The notes: a model not told the origin generated them from the sequence alone. A stretch of DNA of 64,000 nucleotides from Candidatus Bipolaricaulota bacterium (GCA_030550535.1 JAUQPF010000026.1:1-64000), one strand, 5' to 3'; positions 32,490 through 42,302 are shown, counted from the first letter of the stretch. Translations and numbers: made by a program.

Positions 32490-33725
32490 ATGCGCGCGCT
32501 TTTGGTGATCCTGGACGGGCTGGGCGGCCGGCCCACGGACTTTGGGGGCGCCACGTGCTTGGAGCGCGCGGCCCATCCCAACTTGGACGAGCTTGCGGCC
32601 GCTGGGGCCCTGGGCCTCATGGACCCCATCGCCCCGGGGGTCCGTCCCGGCTCGGACACCGCCCACCTTTCCATCTTCGGGTATGACCCGCTTCAGGTCT
32701 ACACCGGACGCGGGGCGTTCGAGGTCCTGGGGATCGGGATGGACGTGCGCGGCGGCGACATCTGCTTCCGCGCGAACTTCGCCACCGTGGAGGAGCGGGA
32801 GGGGAAGCTCGTCGTGGTGGACCGCCGGGCCGGCCGCCTGGAGGAGGGGAAGCTCCTGGAGGAGGCGGTGAACGCCGTGTCCCTCCGGGACTTCGGGGTG
32901 GAGTTTCTCTTTCGGGCCTCCACGGAGCACCGGGGGGCGTTGGTCCTGCGAGGGGAGGGCCTCTCCGCCGCCGTGTCCGACACCGATCCCCACGAGGTGG
33001 GGGTCCCGGTGGCCGAGGCCCGGCCCCTGGAGGAGACCCCCGCGGCCCGCCGCACCGCCCAGATCCTCAACGCCTTCACCCGCCGGGCCTATGAGGCCTT
33101 GCGCGACCACCCCGTGAACAAAAAACGCGCAAGCGAGGGGAAGCTCCCGGGGAACGCCCTGCTCCTTCGGGGCGCGGCGATCATGCCCCGGCTTGTCCCG
33201 GTGACCGAGACCTACGGGATCCGCGCGGCCTGCATCGCCGGGGGTGCCCTCTACAAGGGGGTGGCCAAGCTCGCGGGGATGGAGGTCCTCCCCGTGGCGG
33301 GAGCCACGGGCGACCTCAAGACGGACCTCCGGGCCAAGGCCCGCGCGGCCCTCGAGGCCCTGCAGGCCTTCGACCTCGTGTTCGTGCACATCAAGGGCAC
33401 GGACAACGCCGGCCACGACGGCGACGCCGAGGGGAAAAAGGCGTTCATCGAACGGGTGGACCGCGAGTTCTTCGGGGAGCTCCTTTTGCGCCTTCCCCAG
33501 GAGTTGCACCTCTGCGTCTCCGGGGACCACACCACGCCGCCGGCGGTGCGGGAGCACACGGCCGATCCCGTGCCGGCCCTGTTCTTTGGGCCGGCCGTTC
33601 GCCCCGACCGGACCCGCACGTTTGGGGAGCGCGCCGCCGGCGAAGGGGGGCTGGGCCGGTTCTCCGGGCGCCTCCTCCCCCAGCTTCTCGGGTACTGCGA
33701 CTTCGGCGGGAAGTTCGGAGCCTAG
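32490..33725 (+). CDS. apgM: Cofactor-independent phosphoglycerate mutase, archaeal type
   Basis: 411 residues. Alkaline phosphatase-superfamily metal and active-site motifs: LLVILDGLGGRP, RPGSDTAHLSIFGYDP (nucleophile Ser), DTDPHEVGVPV, VHIKGTDNAGHDGD and SGDHTTPPAVREHT. It interconverts 3- and 2-phosphoglycerate in glycolysis/gluconeogenesis. The archaeal type (aPGAM) occurs in archaea and some deep bacteria. Its place inside the hydrogenase unit ties a glycolytic step to the same promoter. Confidence 0.93.
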   Translation: MRALLVILDGLGGRPTDFGGATCLERAAHPNLDELAAAGALGLMDPIAPGVRPGSDTAHLSIFGYDPLQVYTGRGAFEVLGIGMDVRGGDICFRANFATVEEREGKLVVVDRRAGRLEEGKLLEEAVNAVSLRDFGVEFLFRASTEHRGALVLRGEGLSAAVSDTDPHEVGVPVAEARPLEETPAARRTAQILNAFTRRAYEALRDHPVNKKRASEGKLPGNALLLRGAAIMPRLVPVTETYGIRAACIAGGALYKGVAKLAGMEVLPVAGATGDLKTDLRAKARAALEALQAFDLVFVHIKGTDNAGHDGDAEGKKAFIERVDREFFGELLLRLPQELHLCVSGDHTTPPAVREHTADPVPALFFGPAVRPDRTRTFGERAAGEGGLGRFSGRLLPQLLGYCDFGGKFGA

Positions 33726-33726
33726 G

Positions 33727-34122
33727 ATGAAACTGCGGGAAGTGGCGGAGCTTGTGGGGGCGGGGTTTCTGACGGGGGAGGAGCTCGCGGACCGTGAGGT
33801 GAGCGCGGCCTTCGCCGCCGACCTCCTCTCGGACGTCCTGGCCATGGTGCGGGAGGAGGGGGTCCTTCTCATCACCGGCACGGTCACGGCCCAGGTGGTG
33901 CGGGTGGCGGAGGTCATGAACCTGGCGGGGGTCCTGTTCGTGCGCGGAAAGCTCCCGGCTAAATCCACCGTGGACTACGCGGCCGCCGCGGGCATCCCCC
34001 TCCTGGCCACCCCCCGTACCATGTACGAGGCCTGCGGCGTCCTCTACACCCACGGTCTCCCTGGAGCCAAGCGCAAGCCCCTGCCCTACGAACATGACCA
34101 GCCCAGCTCCCCTCCGCCATAG
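33727..34122 (+). CDS. DRTGG domain protein 1
   Basis: 131 residues. Plan of the short DRTGG proteins encoded with [FeFe]-hydrogenase complexes: KLREVAELVGAGFLTG, FAADLLSDVLAMV, ITGTVTAQVVRVAEVMNLAG and a terminal MYEACGVLYTHGL. These may bind nucleotides and act in signalling; no activity is established. The gene ends 29 bp inside the next frame, and a related copy lies at 34533. Confidence 0.75.
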   Translation: MKLREVAELVGAGFLTGEELADREVSAAFAADLLSDVLAMVREEGVLLITGTVTAQVVRVAEVMNLAGVLFVRGKLPAKSTVDYAAAAGIPLLATPRTMYEACGVLYTHGLPGAKRKPLPYEHDQPSSPPP

Positions 34123-34570
34123 GGAGATCTTCCCCGTGGTCGGATTGGATCTGGAGCGCGCCGGACAGGTCTCCACGGAGGTCCAGCGGGTCCTGCGCAG
34201 GCTGGGGGTGGAGCCGGAGGTGGTGCGCCGCGCCGGCATCGTGTGCTTCGAGGGCGAGATGAACATCGTCCTCTACACCCCCGGCGGGCGCATCATCCTC
34301 CTTGTGTACGACGATCGGGTGGAGCTCATCTTCTCCGACCAGGGCCCGGGCATTCCCGATGTGGAGCTCGCGCGCCAGCCGGGCTACTCCACGGCCCCGG
34401 ATTGGGCGCGGGAGCTCGGGTTCGGCTCAGGGATGGGCATTCCCAACATGGAGGCCAATTCCGACCGCCTGGAGATCCGCTCGCGTCTTGGGGAGGGCAC
34501 GGTGATCCGCGCCACGTTTTGGAGGAGGAGGGATGAGGCTCAAAGAGGTGGCGGAGAGGCTGGGCCTTGA
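34094..34570 (+). CDS. Anti-sigma-factor-type ATP-binding protein (HATPase)
   Basis: 158 residues. GHKL fold: N-box-like region around FEGEMNIVLY, G1 box FSDQGPGIPDVELA and G2 box GFGSGMGIPNMEANSD with RLGEGTVIRATF. Such RsbW/SpoIIAB-type ATPases regulate partners by binding or phosphorylation. It lies between the two DRTGG genes and overlaps both, an arrangement known from [FeFe]-hydrogenase operons of anaerobes. ATG start by position within the overlap. Confidence 0.8.
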   Translation: MTSPAPLRHREIFPVVGLDLERAGQVSTEVQRVLRRLGVEPEVVRRAGIVCFEGEMNIVLYTPGGRIILLVYDDRVELIFSDQGPGIPDVELARQPGYSTAPDWARELGFGSGMGIPNMEANSDRLEIRSRLGEGTVIRATFWRRRDEAQRGGGEAGP

Positions 34571-34865
34571 GTTCCTGGTGACCGCCGACCCGGAGGCCGA
34601 GGTCCGGGGAGGCTACGTCTCCGACCTCCTCTCCGATGTTCTCGCCCACGCGGAGGCCGGGGACCTTTGGATCACGCACCAGCGGCACCTCAACGTGGTG
34701 GCCGTGGCCAAGCTGCGGGGGGTGGCGGGCGTGGTGTTCGCCCGGGGGCTTCGGCCGGGCCCCGAGGCCCTCCGCCGCGCGGAAGAAGAGGGCGTGAACC
34801 TCCTTCTTTCCCCTTCCGACGCCTTCGACACCGCGGGGAGGCTCCATCGGCTCCTCCTTCCATGA
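34533..34865 (+). CDS. DRTGG domain protein 2
   Basis: 110 residues; ATG with GGAGGAGGG site. Closely parallels DRTGG protein 1: RLKEVAERLGLEFLV, YVSDLLSDVLAHAEAGDLWI, HLNVVAVAKLRGVAGVVFA and FDTAGRLHRLL. Probably a tandem duplicate that interacts with the ATPase encoded between them. It overlaps the PHP gene by 4 bp. Confidence 0.78.
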   Translation: MRLKEVAERLGLEFLVTADPEAEVRGGYVSDLLSDVLAHAEAGDLWITHQRHLNVVAVAKLRGVAGVVFARGLRPGPEALRRAEEEGVNLLLSPSDAFDTAGRLHRLLLP

Positions 34866-35614
34866 GGTGGTACCGGGCGGACCTTCACATCCATTCTGTG
34901 CTCTCGCCGTGCGCATCGTTGGCCATGTCCCCGCGAAGGATCGTGGCCGAGGCCCGCCGCGCCGGCCTTGATCTCATCGCCATCTGCGACCACAATGCCG
35001 GCGAGAACGGAAAATACGCGCGCCGGCTGGCCCAAACCCCGGAGATCCTCATGGGCATGGAGATCCAGACCGCTGAAGAGGTGGAGATCCTCGCCCTCTT
35101 CCCCGAGGAGGAGCCCTGTCTCGCCCTCCAGGAGGAGCTCTACGAACTTCTTCCCCCTGTGCCCAACGATCCCGAGCTTTTTGGCGACCAGCTCGTGGTG
35201 GACGAGGAGGATGAGATCGTGCGGACCATCCCCAAGCTCCTCCTCTCTCCGGTGCCCCTTCCTCTGGAGGAGGTGGTGGGACGGGTGCGGGCCCGCGGAG
35301 GACTGGTGATCCCGGCCCACGTGGAGCGCGTGCCTGGGGGGCTCCTCGGAGTCCTGGGGCTTCTTCCCCCCGGGGAGTGGCCGGCGGTGGAGATCTCCCC
35401 CTGGGCCCGGCTTGGGGAGGCTCTCTCCCGCTGGCCGGAGCTCCGGGAGCGCCGTATCCTGCGGTCCTCAGACGCCCACTACCCCGAGGAGATCGGCCGG
35501 GCTTGGACGGAGCTGTACGCGGAAAGCCCGACCTTTGCGGAGTTGGAACGGGCGGTGGCCGGGCGCGGCGGTCGGGAAATCCGCCCAGGCCCGGAATGGA
35601 AGGAGGGAAGGTGA
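34862..35614 (+). CDS. PHP domain phosphoesterase
   Basis: 250 residues from the ATG overlapping the preceding stop. Trinuclear metal motifs: RADLHIHSVLSPC, IAICDHNAGEN, GMEIQTAEEVEIL, VIPAHVER and SSDAHYPEEIG. The family includes histidinol phosphatases and nucleotidases. In hydrogenase operons of this layout a PHP protein regularly accompanies the DRTGG proteins; a nucleotide-signal hydrolase is one idea, unproven. It overlaps the NuoE-like gene by 4 bp. Confidence 0.85.
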   Translation: MRWYRADLHIHSVLSPCASLAMSPRRIVAEARRAGLDLIAICDHNAGENGKYARRLAQTPEILMGMEIQTAEEVEILALFPEEEPCLALQEELYELLPPVPNDPELFGDQLVVDEEDEIVRTIPKLLLSPVPLPLEEVVGRVRARGGLVIPAHVERVPGGLLGVLGLLPPGEWPAVEISPWARLGEALSRWPELRERRILRSSDAHYPEEIGRAWTELYAESPTFAELERAVAGRGGREIRPGPEWKEGR

Positions 35615-36069
35615 ACGAGATCGCCGAAAAGGTGCGGGAGCTCGTGCGCCCCTATGCGGGCAAACCCACGGAGCTCATCCAGGCCCTGCATCGGGTGCAA
35701 AGCGCCCTGGGGTACCTCCCCAAGGAGGCCCAGGCTGTAGTGGCCGAAATGCTGGAGGTCCCGCCTTCCCAGGTGCGCGGGGTCGTGACCTTCTACCACT
35801 TCTTCCGCACCAAGCCGGCGGGACGGCACACGATCCGGGTGTGCCTGGGCACGGCCTGTCACGTGCGGGGCGCGGAACGCGTGCTTTCCGCCCTGAGCGA
35901 GGAACTGAAGGTCGAGCTTGGGGGGACCACGGCCGACGGAAAGTTCACGCTGGAGGCCGCGCGGTGTTTGGGCTGCTGCGGCCTGGCCCCGGTGATGATG
36001 ATCGACGAGGAGGTCTACGGAAAGCTCGACCCTAAGGAAGCCCGGCAGGTCGTGCGCGGGATCCCCTGA
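35611..36069 (+). CDS. hoxE: NuoE/HydC-like [2Fe-2S] subunit of the hydrogenase complex
   Basis: 152 residues from a GTG after GGAAGGAGGGAAG; an ATG five codons upstream is less well placed. N-terminal helical bundle (LIQALHRVQSALGYLP), then a thioredoxin-fold domain with cluster ligands RVCLGTACHVRG and RCLGCCGLAPVMM. It passes electrons to or from the NuoF-like flavin subunit at 40051. Separated from that partner by the hydrogenase genes, as in HydABC-type clusters. Confidence 0.9.
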   Translation: MNEIAEKVRELVRPYAGKPTELIQALHRVQSALGYLPKEAQAVVAEMLEVPPSQVRGVVTFYHFFRTKPAGRHTIRVCLGTACHVRGAERVLSALSEELKVELGGTTADGKFTLEAARCLGCCGLAPVMMIDEEVYGKLDPKEARQVVRGIP

Positions 36070-36617
36070 TGGTGGAGGACCTCGCCTTTCACCTGGCGGA
36101 CCTCATCGAGAACGCCCTGCGGGCGGGGGCCAGCCTCGTGCGGGTGGAGCTGGCCCGGGAGGGCGATTCTTTGGTGATCCGGGTGGAGGACGACGGTGCG
36201 GGGATGGACGAGGAGGCCCTGCGGCGGGCGGGCGATCCCTTTTTCACCACGAAGCCAGGCCGGCGGATCGGATTAGGCCTGGCCTTCCTGCGCCAGACGG
36301 CGGAGGAACTCGGCGGCTCTTTTTCCATCCAATCCGCTCCGGGGAAGGGCACCGCCGTGGAAGCGCGCATCCCCTGGGGCCACCCGGACCGGCCGCCCCT
36401 CGGCGACCTTCCCGCCACACTTCTTCCCCTTTTGGCCACAAGCCCTGTTGAATTCCGCCTGGTCTTTCGGGATCATCGGTACACGTGGTCGCTGGATACC
36501 TGGGAGTTGAAAAAAGCCTTGGGATCGGTGCCGCTTGGGGATCCTGAGGTTCTTTCTTTTTTAGAGCGGGAAATGCGCGAGGCTTTAGCCGCCCTGGGGT
36601 GGAAGGAGGAGGGATGA
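36069..36617 (+). CDS. Histidine kinase-like ATPase
   Basis: 182 residues; ATG overlaps the previous stop by 1 bp. GHKL motifs: N box HLADLIENALRAGAS, G1 box VEDDGAGMDEEAL, F box DPFFTTKPG, G2 box RIGLGLAFLRQTAEELGG. There is no dimerisation/His phosphoacceptor domain, so it is a stand-alone ATPase like those beside NuoE in [FeFe]-hydrogenase operons. The second half (about 105-182) is unfamiliar. Role probably regulatory. Confidence 0.82.
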   Translation: MVEDLAFHLADLIENALRAGASLVRVELAREGDSLVIRVEDDGAGMDEEALRRAGDPFFTTKPGRRIGLGLAFLRQTAEELGGSFSIQSAPGKGTAVEARIPWGHPDRPPLGDLPATLLPLLATSPVEFRLVFRDHRYTWSLDTWELKKALGSVPLGDPEVLSFLEREMREALAALGWKEEG

Positions 36618-36982
36618 AGCTGGAGGAGCTCCGGAAGATTCGGGAGCGGGCGGAGGCGGAGATGCGCCTGCGCACGGGCCAGGCCCGGGTGAAGATCGTG
36701 GTGGGCATGGGCACCTCGGGCATCGCCGCTGGCGCCCGCCAAGTGCTCCGGGCCATCCTGGACGAGGTGGCCCAGCGCAACCTCCGCGATGTCCTCGTGA
36801 CCCAAACCGGCGAGAAAGGGCTCGCCGCGAAAGAGCCCCTCGTGGAGGTGCACGAGCCCGGCCGCATCACGATCTACGGGGAGGTGGACGAGGCCACGGC
36901 CCGGCGCATCGTGGCCGAGCACGTGGTCAACGGCCGCGTCCTTGAAGACCACCTCGTGGAACTCCGGGAGGTGCCGACGTGA
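36614..36982 (+). CDS. Thioredoxin-fold ferredoxin-like protein lacking all cluster cysteines
   Basis: 122 residues from the ATG at 36614 (GGAGGAGGG site). The sequence follows the small [2Fe-2S] subunit family of hydrogenase operons, MGTSGIAAGARQVLRAILDE and DVLVTQTGEKGLAAKEPLVE, with a terminal IVAEHVVNGRVLEDHLVE. The positions normally occupied by Cys (MGTCGIAAGA, QTGCIGLC) are Ser, Glu and Ala, and the whole protein has no cysteine. A structural or docking role is therefore likelier than electron transfer. It overlaps genes on both sides by 4 bp. Confidence 0.8.
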   Translation: MKLEELRKIRERAEAEMRLRTGQARVKIVVGMGTSGIAAGARQVLRAILDEVAQRNLRDVLVTQTGEKGLAAKEPLVEVHEPGRITIYGEVDEATARRIVAEHVVNGRVLEDHLVELREVPT

Positions 36983-37680
36983 TCGCCCTCACCATCGACG
37001 GGATAAGGATCCAGGCGGAGGAGGGGGAAACGGTCCTTCAGGCCGCGAAAAGGGCGGGGATCCGCATCCCCACCCTCTGCTACCTGGAGGGGCTTTCGCC
37101 CCGGGGCGCTTGCCGGTTGTGCCTCGTGGAGGTGCGCAACTGGGGGGGAAGGCTCGTTCCGGCCTGCGCCACCCCCGTGCAGGAGGGGATGGACGTGGTG
37201 GCCCACTCCCCGCGCCTTTTGGAGCTGCGCCGGGCCATCCTCGAGATGCTCTTTGCTGAACGCAACCACATCTGCGCCTTTTGTGTCTCCAACGGGCACT
37301 GCGAGCTTCAGGACCTCGCGGCGGAGCTGGGCATGGACCACGTGCGCTATCCCTACCGCTGGCTCCCGTTCTTCGTGGATCTGAGCCACGCCAAGTACGG
37401 GATCGACCACAACCGCTGTGTTCTCTGTGGCCGGTGCGTGCGGGCCTGTGCGGAGGTGGAGGGCGCGGCCACCTGGGGCTTCTCCGGCCGAGGGATCTTC
37501 ACCCTGGTGGAGGCCGACCTAGGCGAGCCCTGGGGGAAATCCAAGACCTGTACCGGCTGTGGGAAATGCGTGCAGGCCTGCCCCACCGGCGCCCTCTTCG
37601 AGAAGGGCAAGGCCACAAGCGAGCAGCGGAAAAAGCCGGAGATCCTCGCGGAGGTCAAGGAAAGGAGGCCCCGTGCCTAA
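36979..37680 (+). CDS. hoxU: Diaphorase/electron-transfer subunit (HoxU, HydA N-terminal type)
   Basis: 233 residues; GTG start. A plant-type [2Fe-2S] site (LCYLEG..GACRLCLVEV and PACATP), a His/Cys [4Fe-4S] site (HICAFCVSNGHCELQ) and two ferredoxin-type sites (CVLCGRCVRAC and CTGCGKCVQACP). The protein wires the flavin subunit to the NiFe small subunit. It corresponds to HoxU of NAD-linked hydrogenases or HydA of the bifurcating NiFe-HydABCSL type. The end overlaps hoxY by 8 bp. Confidence 0.9.
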   Translation: MIALTIDGIRIQAEEGETVLQAAKRAGIRIPTLCYLEGLSPRGACRLCLVEVRNWGGRLVPACATPVQEGMDVVAHSPRLLELRRAILEMLFAERNHICAFCVSNGHCELQDLAAELGMDHVRYPYRWLPFFVDLSHAKYGIDHNRCVLCGRCVRACAEVEGAATWGFSGRGIFTLVEADLGEPWGKSKTCTGCGKCVQACPTGALFEKGKATSEQRKKPEILAEVKERRPRA

Positions 37681-38200
37681 GTTGCGCGTGGCTACCGTGT
37701 GGTTCTCGGGGTGCTCCGGTTGCCACATGTCCTTTTTGGACCTGGACGAGCGGCTTTTGGAGTTCGCCGAGCGCGCCGAGCTCGTGTTTTCCCCCATCGC
37801 CGACATCAAGGAGTTCCCGGAGGACGTGGACGTGGTGCTCGTCGAGGGCGCCGTGGGGAACAGCGAGCACCTCCACATGCTCCTGGAGATCCGGAAAAAG
37901 GCCAAGGTCCTCGTGGCCTTTGGGGACTGCGCCGTCACCGGAAACGTCTCGAGCTTGCGCAACCCTCTCTCCCGCGAGGAGGTCCTGCGCACCGTCTACG
38001 GCACGGAGGATCCGCCGGGCCTGGAGGAGGGCGAGGTCCCCAAGCTCCTTCCCCACGCCCTTCCTCTCCATGCGGTGGTGCCCGTGGACCACTTCCTCCC
38101 GGGGTGCCCGCCCTCGGCGGACCGCATTTGGAAGTTCCTCCGGCCCGTGCTCTTGGGGCAGAAGCCCGCCCTCTCCGGGCCGGACCTGAAGTTCGGCTGA
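37673..38200 (+). CDS. hoxY: NiFe hydrogenase small subunit (group 3 type)
   Basis: 175 residues from a GTG after AAAGGAGGCCCC. Proximal [4Fe-4S] ligands [26 protein letters not shown] and [13 protein letters not shown]. Only the proximal cluster is predicted, as usual in HoxY/HydS. No signal peptide, so the enzyme is cytoplasmic. It is the partner of the large subunit encoded 10 bp downstream. Confidence 0.94.
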   Translation: MPKLRVATVWFSGCSGCHMSFLDLDERLLEFAERAELVFSPIADIKEFPEDVDVVLVEGAVGNSEHLHMLLEIRKKAKVLVAFGDCAVTGNVSSLRNPLSREEVLRTVYGTEDPPGLEEGEVPKLLPHALPLHAVVPVDHFLPGCPPSADRIWKFLRPVLLGQKPALSGPDLKFG

Positions 38201-38210
38201 AGGAGGCGCC

Positions 38211-39635
38211 GTGCGCCACTTGCGCATCCCTGTGACCCGGATCGAGGGACACGGCCTCATCACCGTCCACCTTGGGGAGGACGGCCGCGTGCGGGAGGCC
38301 CGCTTCCACGTGACCGAGGTCCGCGGTTTTGAGCGCTTCTGTGTGGGCCGCACGATCTGGGAGATGCCGGCCCTCACCGCCCGCATCTGCGGGATCTGCC
38401 CGGTCTCCCACCTCCTCTGCTCGGCCAAGGCCGGGGACGCCGTCCTCGCCGTAAGGATCCCGCGCCCCGCCGAGAAACTGCGCCGCCTCATGAACCTCGG
38501 GCAGATCGTGCAGTCCCACGCCCTCTCCTTTTTCCACCTCTCCTCCCCTGACCTCCTTTTGGGCTGGGACGCGGATCCCAAGGTGCGGAACATCCTGGGC
38601 GTGGCCGCCTTCGACCGGAAGCTCGCCCTGGATGGGATCCGTCTCAGGGCCTTCGGGCAGGAGATCATCGAGATCCTCGGGGGGAAGCGGATCCATCCGG
38701 CCTGGGCTGTGCCGGGCGGGGTGAACCAGCCCCTGACCGAGGAGGGGCGGGACCGCATCGCCGCCAAGCTCCCGGAGGCCATGCGCATCGCCCAGGACGC
38801 CCTGGCCTACTACGAAAGCCGTATGGGTTCCTGGGCCGAGGAGATCGAGCACTTCGGAAACTTCCCAAGCCTGTTCATGGCCCTGGTGGCCCCTGACGGC
38901 TCCTGGGAGCACTACGGCGGCTTCCTCCGCGTCGTGGACGCGGAGCGGCGCATCGTGGCCGACGGCCTCGATCCCGCCCGCTACCCTGAGTACATCGGCG
39001 AGGCCGTGGAGCCCTGGTCCTACCTGAAGTTCCCGTACTACAAGCCCTACGGGTACCCGGAAGGGATGTACCGGGTGGGCCCCCTGGCCCGCCTCAACTG
39101 CTGCGAGCGCTTTGGCACAAAGCTTGCGGACGAGGCCCTCTCCCGCTTCCGCGCCCTGGCCCCAGGAAAGGCCGTCACCGCCTCCTTCCACTACCACTAC
39201 GCCCGCCTCATCGAGATCCTCGGGGCCCTGGAGAAGATCGGGGAGCTTCTCTCCGATCCGGAGATCCTCTCCACGCGGGTGCGGGCGGAGGCGGGGATCA
39301 ACGAGCTTGAGGGGGTAGGGGTGCACGAGGCGCCCCGCGGCACCCTCATCCACCACTACGGGGTGGACGAGACCGGCGTGATCCGGCGCGTGAACCTCAT
39401 CGTCTCCACCGGCCACAACAACTTGGCCATGAACCGCACGGTGGCCCAGATCGCGGAGCACTGGCTTTCGGGCCGGGAGATCACGGAGGGGCTCCTCAAC
39501 CGCCTGGAAGGGGGGATCCGCGCCTACGACCCCTGCCTTTCCTGCTCGGTGCACGCCGTGGGCCGCATGCCCCTGCGCGTGGTGCTCGTGGGACCCGAGG
39601 GGGAAATCCTCGCGGAAAGGACGCGCGGAGCATGA
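38211..39635 (+). CDS. hoxH: NiFe hydrogenase large subunit (group 3 type)
   Basis: 474 residues; GTG with AAGGAGGCGCC. The NiFe site has both CxxC pairs: [10 protein letters not shown] near residue 60 and [10 protein letters not shown] near the C-terminus. Processing after that His would remove [10 protein letters not shown] and the remaining tail, a job for the protease encoded next. It oxidises H2 or reduces protons. The match is to the HoxH/3d-like class, but its neighbours fit bifurcating NiFe-HydABCSL complexes as well. The hyp maturation genes are not in the window. Confidence 0.95.
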   Translation: MRHLRIPVTRIEGHGLITVHLGEDGRVREARFHVTEVRGFERFCVGRTIWEMPALTARICGICPVSHLLCSAKAGDAVLAVRIPRPAEKLRRLMNLGQIVQSHALSFFHLSSPDLLLGWDADPKVRNILGVAAFDRKLALDGIRLRAFGQEIIEILGGKRIHPAWAVPGGVNQPLTEEGRDRIAAKLPEAMRIAQDALAYYESRMGSWAEEIEHFGNFPSLFMALVAPDGSWEHYGGFLRVVDAERRIVADGLDPARYPEYIGEAVEPWSYLKFPYYKPYGYPEGMYRVGPLARLNCCERFGTKLADEALSRFRALAPGKAVTASFHYHYARLIEILGALEKIGELLSDPEILSTRVRAEAGINELEGVGVHEAPRGTLIHHYGVDETGVIRRVNLIVSTGHNNLAMNRTVAQIAEHWLSGREITEGLLNRLEGGIRAYDPCLSCSVHAVGRMPLRVVLVGPEGEILAERTRGA

Positions 39636-40054
39636 TCCTCGTCATTGGTCTTGGCCATCCGCTGCGGCGGGATGACGGCGTGGGCTTGTGGATCGCCCAG
39701 AACCTGGAGGAGCGGGAGGGCGTGAAGGTCCTGGGGGCGCAGGAGCTCACGCCCGAGCTCATCCCCCAGCTTGCGGCTGCGGATCTGGTGATCTTCGTGG
39801 ACGCCCGGCACGGCGCCGGGCCCGTGCGCTGGGAGCGGGTGAAGCCCGGGCCCACCCCGCCCCTCACCCACACCCTGCCCCCTCAGGGGCTCCTCTCCTG
39901 GACGGCCCGACTCTTCGGAAGCGCGCCCGAGGCCTGGCTCGTGACCGTGCCCGCCCGGGACTTCTCCTTGGGCGAGGGCTTTTCCCCGCGCACGCGCCTC
40001 GCCGCCGAGGCCCTCCTGCGGCGCCTCCGGGCCTACCTTGGGGGTGAGGAATGA
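39632..40054 (+). CDS. hoxW: Hydrogenase maturation endopeptidase (HycI/HoxW family)
   Basis: 140 residues; ATG overlaps the hoxH stop by 4 bp. Conserved [19 protein letters not shown] (metal-sensing Asp), [21 protein letters not shown] with ARHG, and a late His/Asp-containing segment. It removes the C-terminal peptide of the large subunit after Ni insertion. Position right after the large subunit gene indicates it serves HoxH. Confidence 0.88.
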   Translation: MILVIGLGHPLRRDDGVGLWIAQNLEEREGVKVLGAQELTPELIPQLAAADLVIFVDARHGAGPVRWERVKPGPTPPLTHTLPPQGLLSWTARLFGSAPEAWLVTVPARDFSLGEGFSPRTRLAAEALLRRLRAYLGGEE

Positions 40055-41841
40055 GGCGGCTTCAGGTGCTCCTTTGTTCGGGCTCGGCCTGCCAGTCCGC
40101 CGGGGCCTTGGAGGTCAAGCGGGCCCTGGTGGAGGCCGTCACCGAGCTTGGCCTCACCGAGGAGGTCCAGATCGTGGAGACGGGGTGCATGGGCCCCTGC
40201 GAGCTTGGCCCCATCCTCCTTGTGTATCCCGAGGGCGCCTACTACGTGCGGGTGAAGCCCAAGGACGTGCGGGAGATCGCGGAGGAGCACTTCTTGAAGG
40301 GGCGGGTGGTGCGCCGGCTCCTCTGGGGCGGGCCGGGGCCGGAGCCCCGCACCCTCCCCTTCTTCGCCCGCCAAAAGAAGGTCGTCCTGGCCAACTGCGG
40401 GCAGATCGACCCGGAGCGGATCGAGGAGTACATCGCGGTGGGCGGCTACGAGGCCCTGGCCAAGGCCCTCACCCGGATGACCCCCGAGGAGGTCATCGCG
40501 GAGGTGACGCGCGCGGGCCTGCGGGGCCGGGGCGGCGCGGGCTTCCCCACCGGCAAGAAATGGCAGGCCGTGCGGGAGGCCCCCGGCCGGCCCAAGTACG
40601 TGATCTGCAACGGCGACGAGGGCGACCCCGGCGCCTTCATGGACCGGGCCGTTCTTGAGGGCGATCCCCACAGCGTCCTTGAGGGCATGGCCATCGCCGC
40701 CTACGCCGTGGGCGCGGAAAAGGGCTACATCTATGTCCGCGCGGAGTACCCCCTGGCCATAAAACGGCTGGAGGTGGCCATCGCCCAGGCCCGCAAATAC
40801 GGGCTTTTGGGCGCCCGCATCTTCGACACCGATTTCTCCTTCGATGTGGAGCTGCGGATCGGGGCGGGGGCCTTCGTGTGCGGGGAGGAAACGGCCCTCA
40901 TCGCCTCCATCGAGGGGAAGAGGGGCGAGCCCCGCCCCCGGCCCCCCTACCCCGCCACCTCCGGCCTCTTCGGTAAACCCACCCTCATCAACAACGTCGA
41001 GACCTTCGCCAACATCCGCCACATCATCCTGAACGGCGGGGATTGGTTCGCCCAGATGGGCACGGCCACAAGCAAGGGCACGAAGGTGTTCGCCCTGGCC
41101 GGGCAGGTGCGGAACACCGGGCTTGTGGAGGTGCCCATGGGCATCACCCTGCGGGAGCTCATCTTCGAGGTGGGCGGCGGGGTCCCCGAGGGACGCCGCT
41201 TCAAGGCCGTGCAGATCGGCGGCCCCTCCGGAGGCTGCCTCCCCGAGAGCCTCCTTGACGTCCCCATCGACTACGAGTCCCTCAAAGAGTACGGGGCCAT
41301 GATGGGCTCGGGCGGGGTGATCGTCTTGGACGACACCTCCTGCATGGTCAACGTGGCCAAGTTCTTTTTGGAGTTCACCGCCGACGAGTCCTGCGGGAAG
41401 TGCGTGCCCTGCCGGGTGGGCACGCGCCTCATGCTCGGGATCCTCGAGAGGATCACGCGGGGGGAGGGGAGGGAGGAGGACCTCGCGGAGCTGGAACGGC
41501 TGGCCAAGCTGGTGAAGGAGGCCTCCCTCTGCGGGCTTGGGCAGACCGCGCCCAACCCCGTCCTCTCCACCCTGCGCCACTTCCAGGAGGAGTACCTCGC
41601 CCACATCCACGAAAAGGCCTGCCCGGCGGGCGTGTGTCCCGATCTCATTCACTACGACATTTTGGCCGATCGCTGCCGGGCCTGTGACCTTTGCCGGCGG
41701 GCCTGCCCCACGGGCGCGGCCCAGGGCACCCCGCGCCAGCCGCCCTATCGCATCGTTCAGGCCCTCTGCATCCGCTGCGGGGCGTGCCTGGAGGCCTGCC
41801 CGTTTGGGGCGGTGGTGAAGCGCCCCGGCCGAAAGGAGTGA
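40051..41841 (+). CDS. hoxF: NADH/FMN subunit with C-terminal ferredoxin domain (HoxF/HydB type)
   Basis: 596 residues. Thioredoxin-fold [2Fe-2S] head ([23 protein letters not shown]), FMN/NADH core ([41 protein letters not shown]), the [4Fe-4S] site [12 protein letters not shown] with SLCGLGQT, and a two-cluster ferredoxin tail ([14 protein letters not shown] and [14 protein letters not shown]). The tail is a feature of HydB in electron-bifurcating hydrogenases. It would exchange electrons with NAD(H) and, through the tail, ferredoxin. It overlaps hoxW by 4 bp. Confidence 0.93.
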   Translation: MRRLQVLLCSGSACQSAGALEVKRALVEAVTELGLTEEVQIVETGCMGPCELGPILLVYPEGAYYVRVKPKDVREIAEEHFLKGRVVRRLLWGGPGPEPRTLPFFARQKKVVLANCGQIDPERIEEYIAVGGYEALAKALTRMTPEEVIAEVTRAGLRGRGGAGFPTGKKWQAVREAPGRPKYVICNGDEGDPGAFMDRAVLEGDPHSVLEGMAIAAYAVGAEKGYIYVRAEYPLAIKRLEVAIAQARKYGLLGARIFDTDFSFDVELRIGAGAFVCGEETALIASIEGKRGEPRPRPPYPATSGLFGKPTLINNVETFANIRHIILNGGDWFAQMGTATSKGTKVFALAGQVRNTGLVEVPMGITLRELIFEVGGGVPEGRRFKAVQIGGPSGGCLPESLLDVPIDYESLKEYGAMMGSGGVIVLDDTSCMVNVAKFFLEFTADESCGKCVPCRVGTRLMLGILERITRGEGREEDLAELERLAKLVKEASLCGLGQTAPNPVLSTLRHFQEEYLAHIHEKACPAGVCPDLIHYDILADRCRACDLCRRACPTGAAQGTPRQPPYRIVQALCIRCGACLEACPFGAVVKRPGRKE

Positions 41842-41843
41842 CC

Positions 41844-42302
41844 GTGGAGAAGAAAGCCATCCTCCAGAGGTTCCCGCGCTCGCCGGATGTGCTTTTGGCC
41901 CTGCTCCACGAGCTGCAGCGCGCCAATCCCCAGAACTATCTCACCCCCGAGGACCTGGCCCTGGCCGCGGAGTATTTGGGGCTCCCCCTCTCGCGCGTGC
42001 GCGATGCCGTCACGTTCTACACCATGTTCAGCCTCCATCCCCGCGGGAAACACGTGATCCGCGTGTGCGATTCCCCCAACTGCCATCTTTTCGGGGCCTG
42101 GTCCGTGGTGGAGGAGCTCCAAAGGCTTTTGGGGGTCGGGGTGGGCGAGACCACGCCCGATGGGCTTTTCACCCTAGAGCTCACGAGCTGCCTTGGCGCT
42201 TGCGGGGTGGCCCCGGTGATGATGGTGGACGACGAGGTGTTCGGGAACCTCACGCCCCAGAAGCTCCGGGAGATCCTGGCCCGGCTGAAGGAGGAGGGAT
42301 GA
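41844..42302 (+). CDS. nuoE: Second NuoE-like [2Fe-2S] subunit
   Basis: 152 residues from a GTG after GAAAGGAGTGACC. Helical part LLALLHELQRANPQNYLTPE, then cluster ligands RVCDSPNCHLFG and SCLGACGVAPVMM. More divergent from the first NuoE-like protein (35611) than a recent duplicate would be. It is paired directly with the NuoF-like gene that follows (4 bp overlap), so the two probably form a second NADH-oxidising module, or the NADH head of a complex I-like enzyme encoded elsewhere. Confidence 0.88.
   Translation: MEKKAILQRFPRSPDVLLALLHELQRANPQNYLTPEDLALAAEYLGLPLSRVRDAVTFYTMFSLHPRGKHVIRVCDSPNCHLFGAWSVVEELQRLLGVGVGETTPDGLFTLELTSCLGACGVAPVMMVDDEVFGNLTPQKLREILARLKEEG

Noticed and set aside
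31620-33968. 782-codon open frame antisense to the TPR and apgM genes
   Set aside because: No recognisable domain, His/Gly/Arg-rich shadow composition, and both sense genes are well supported.
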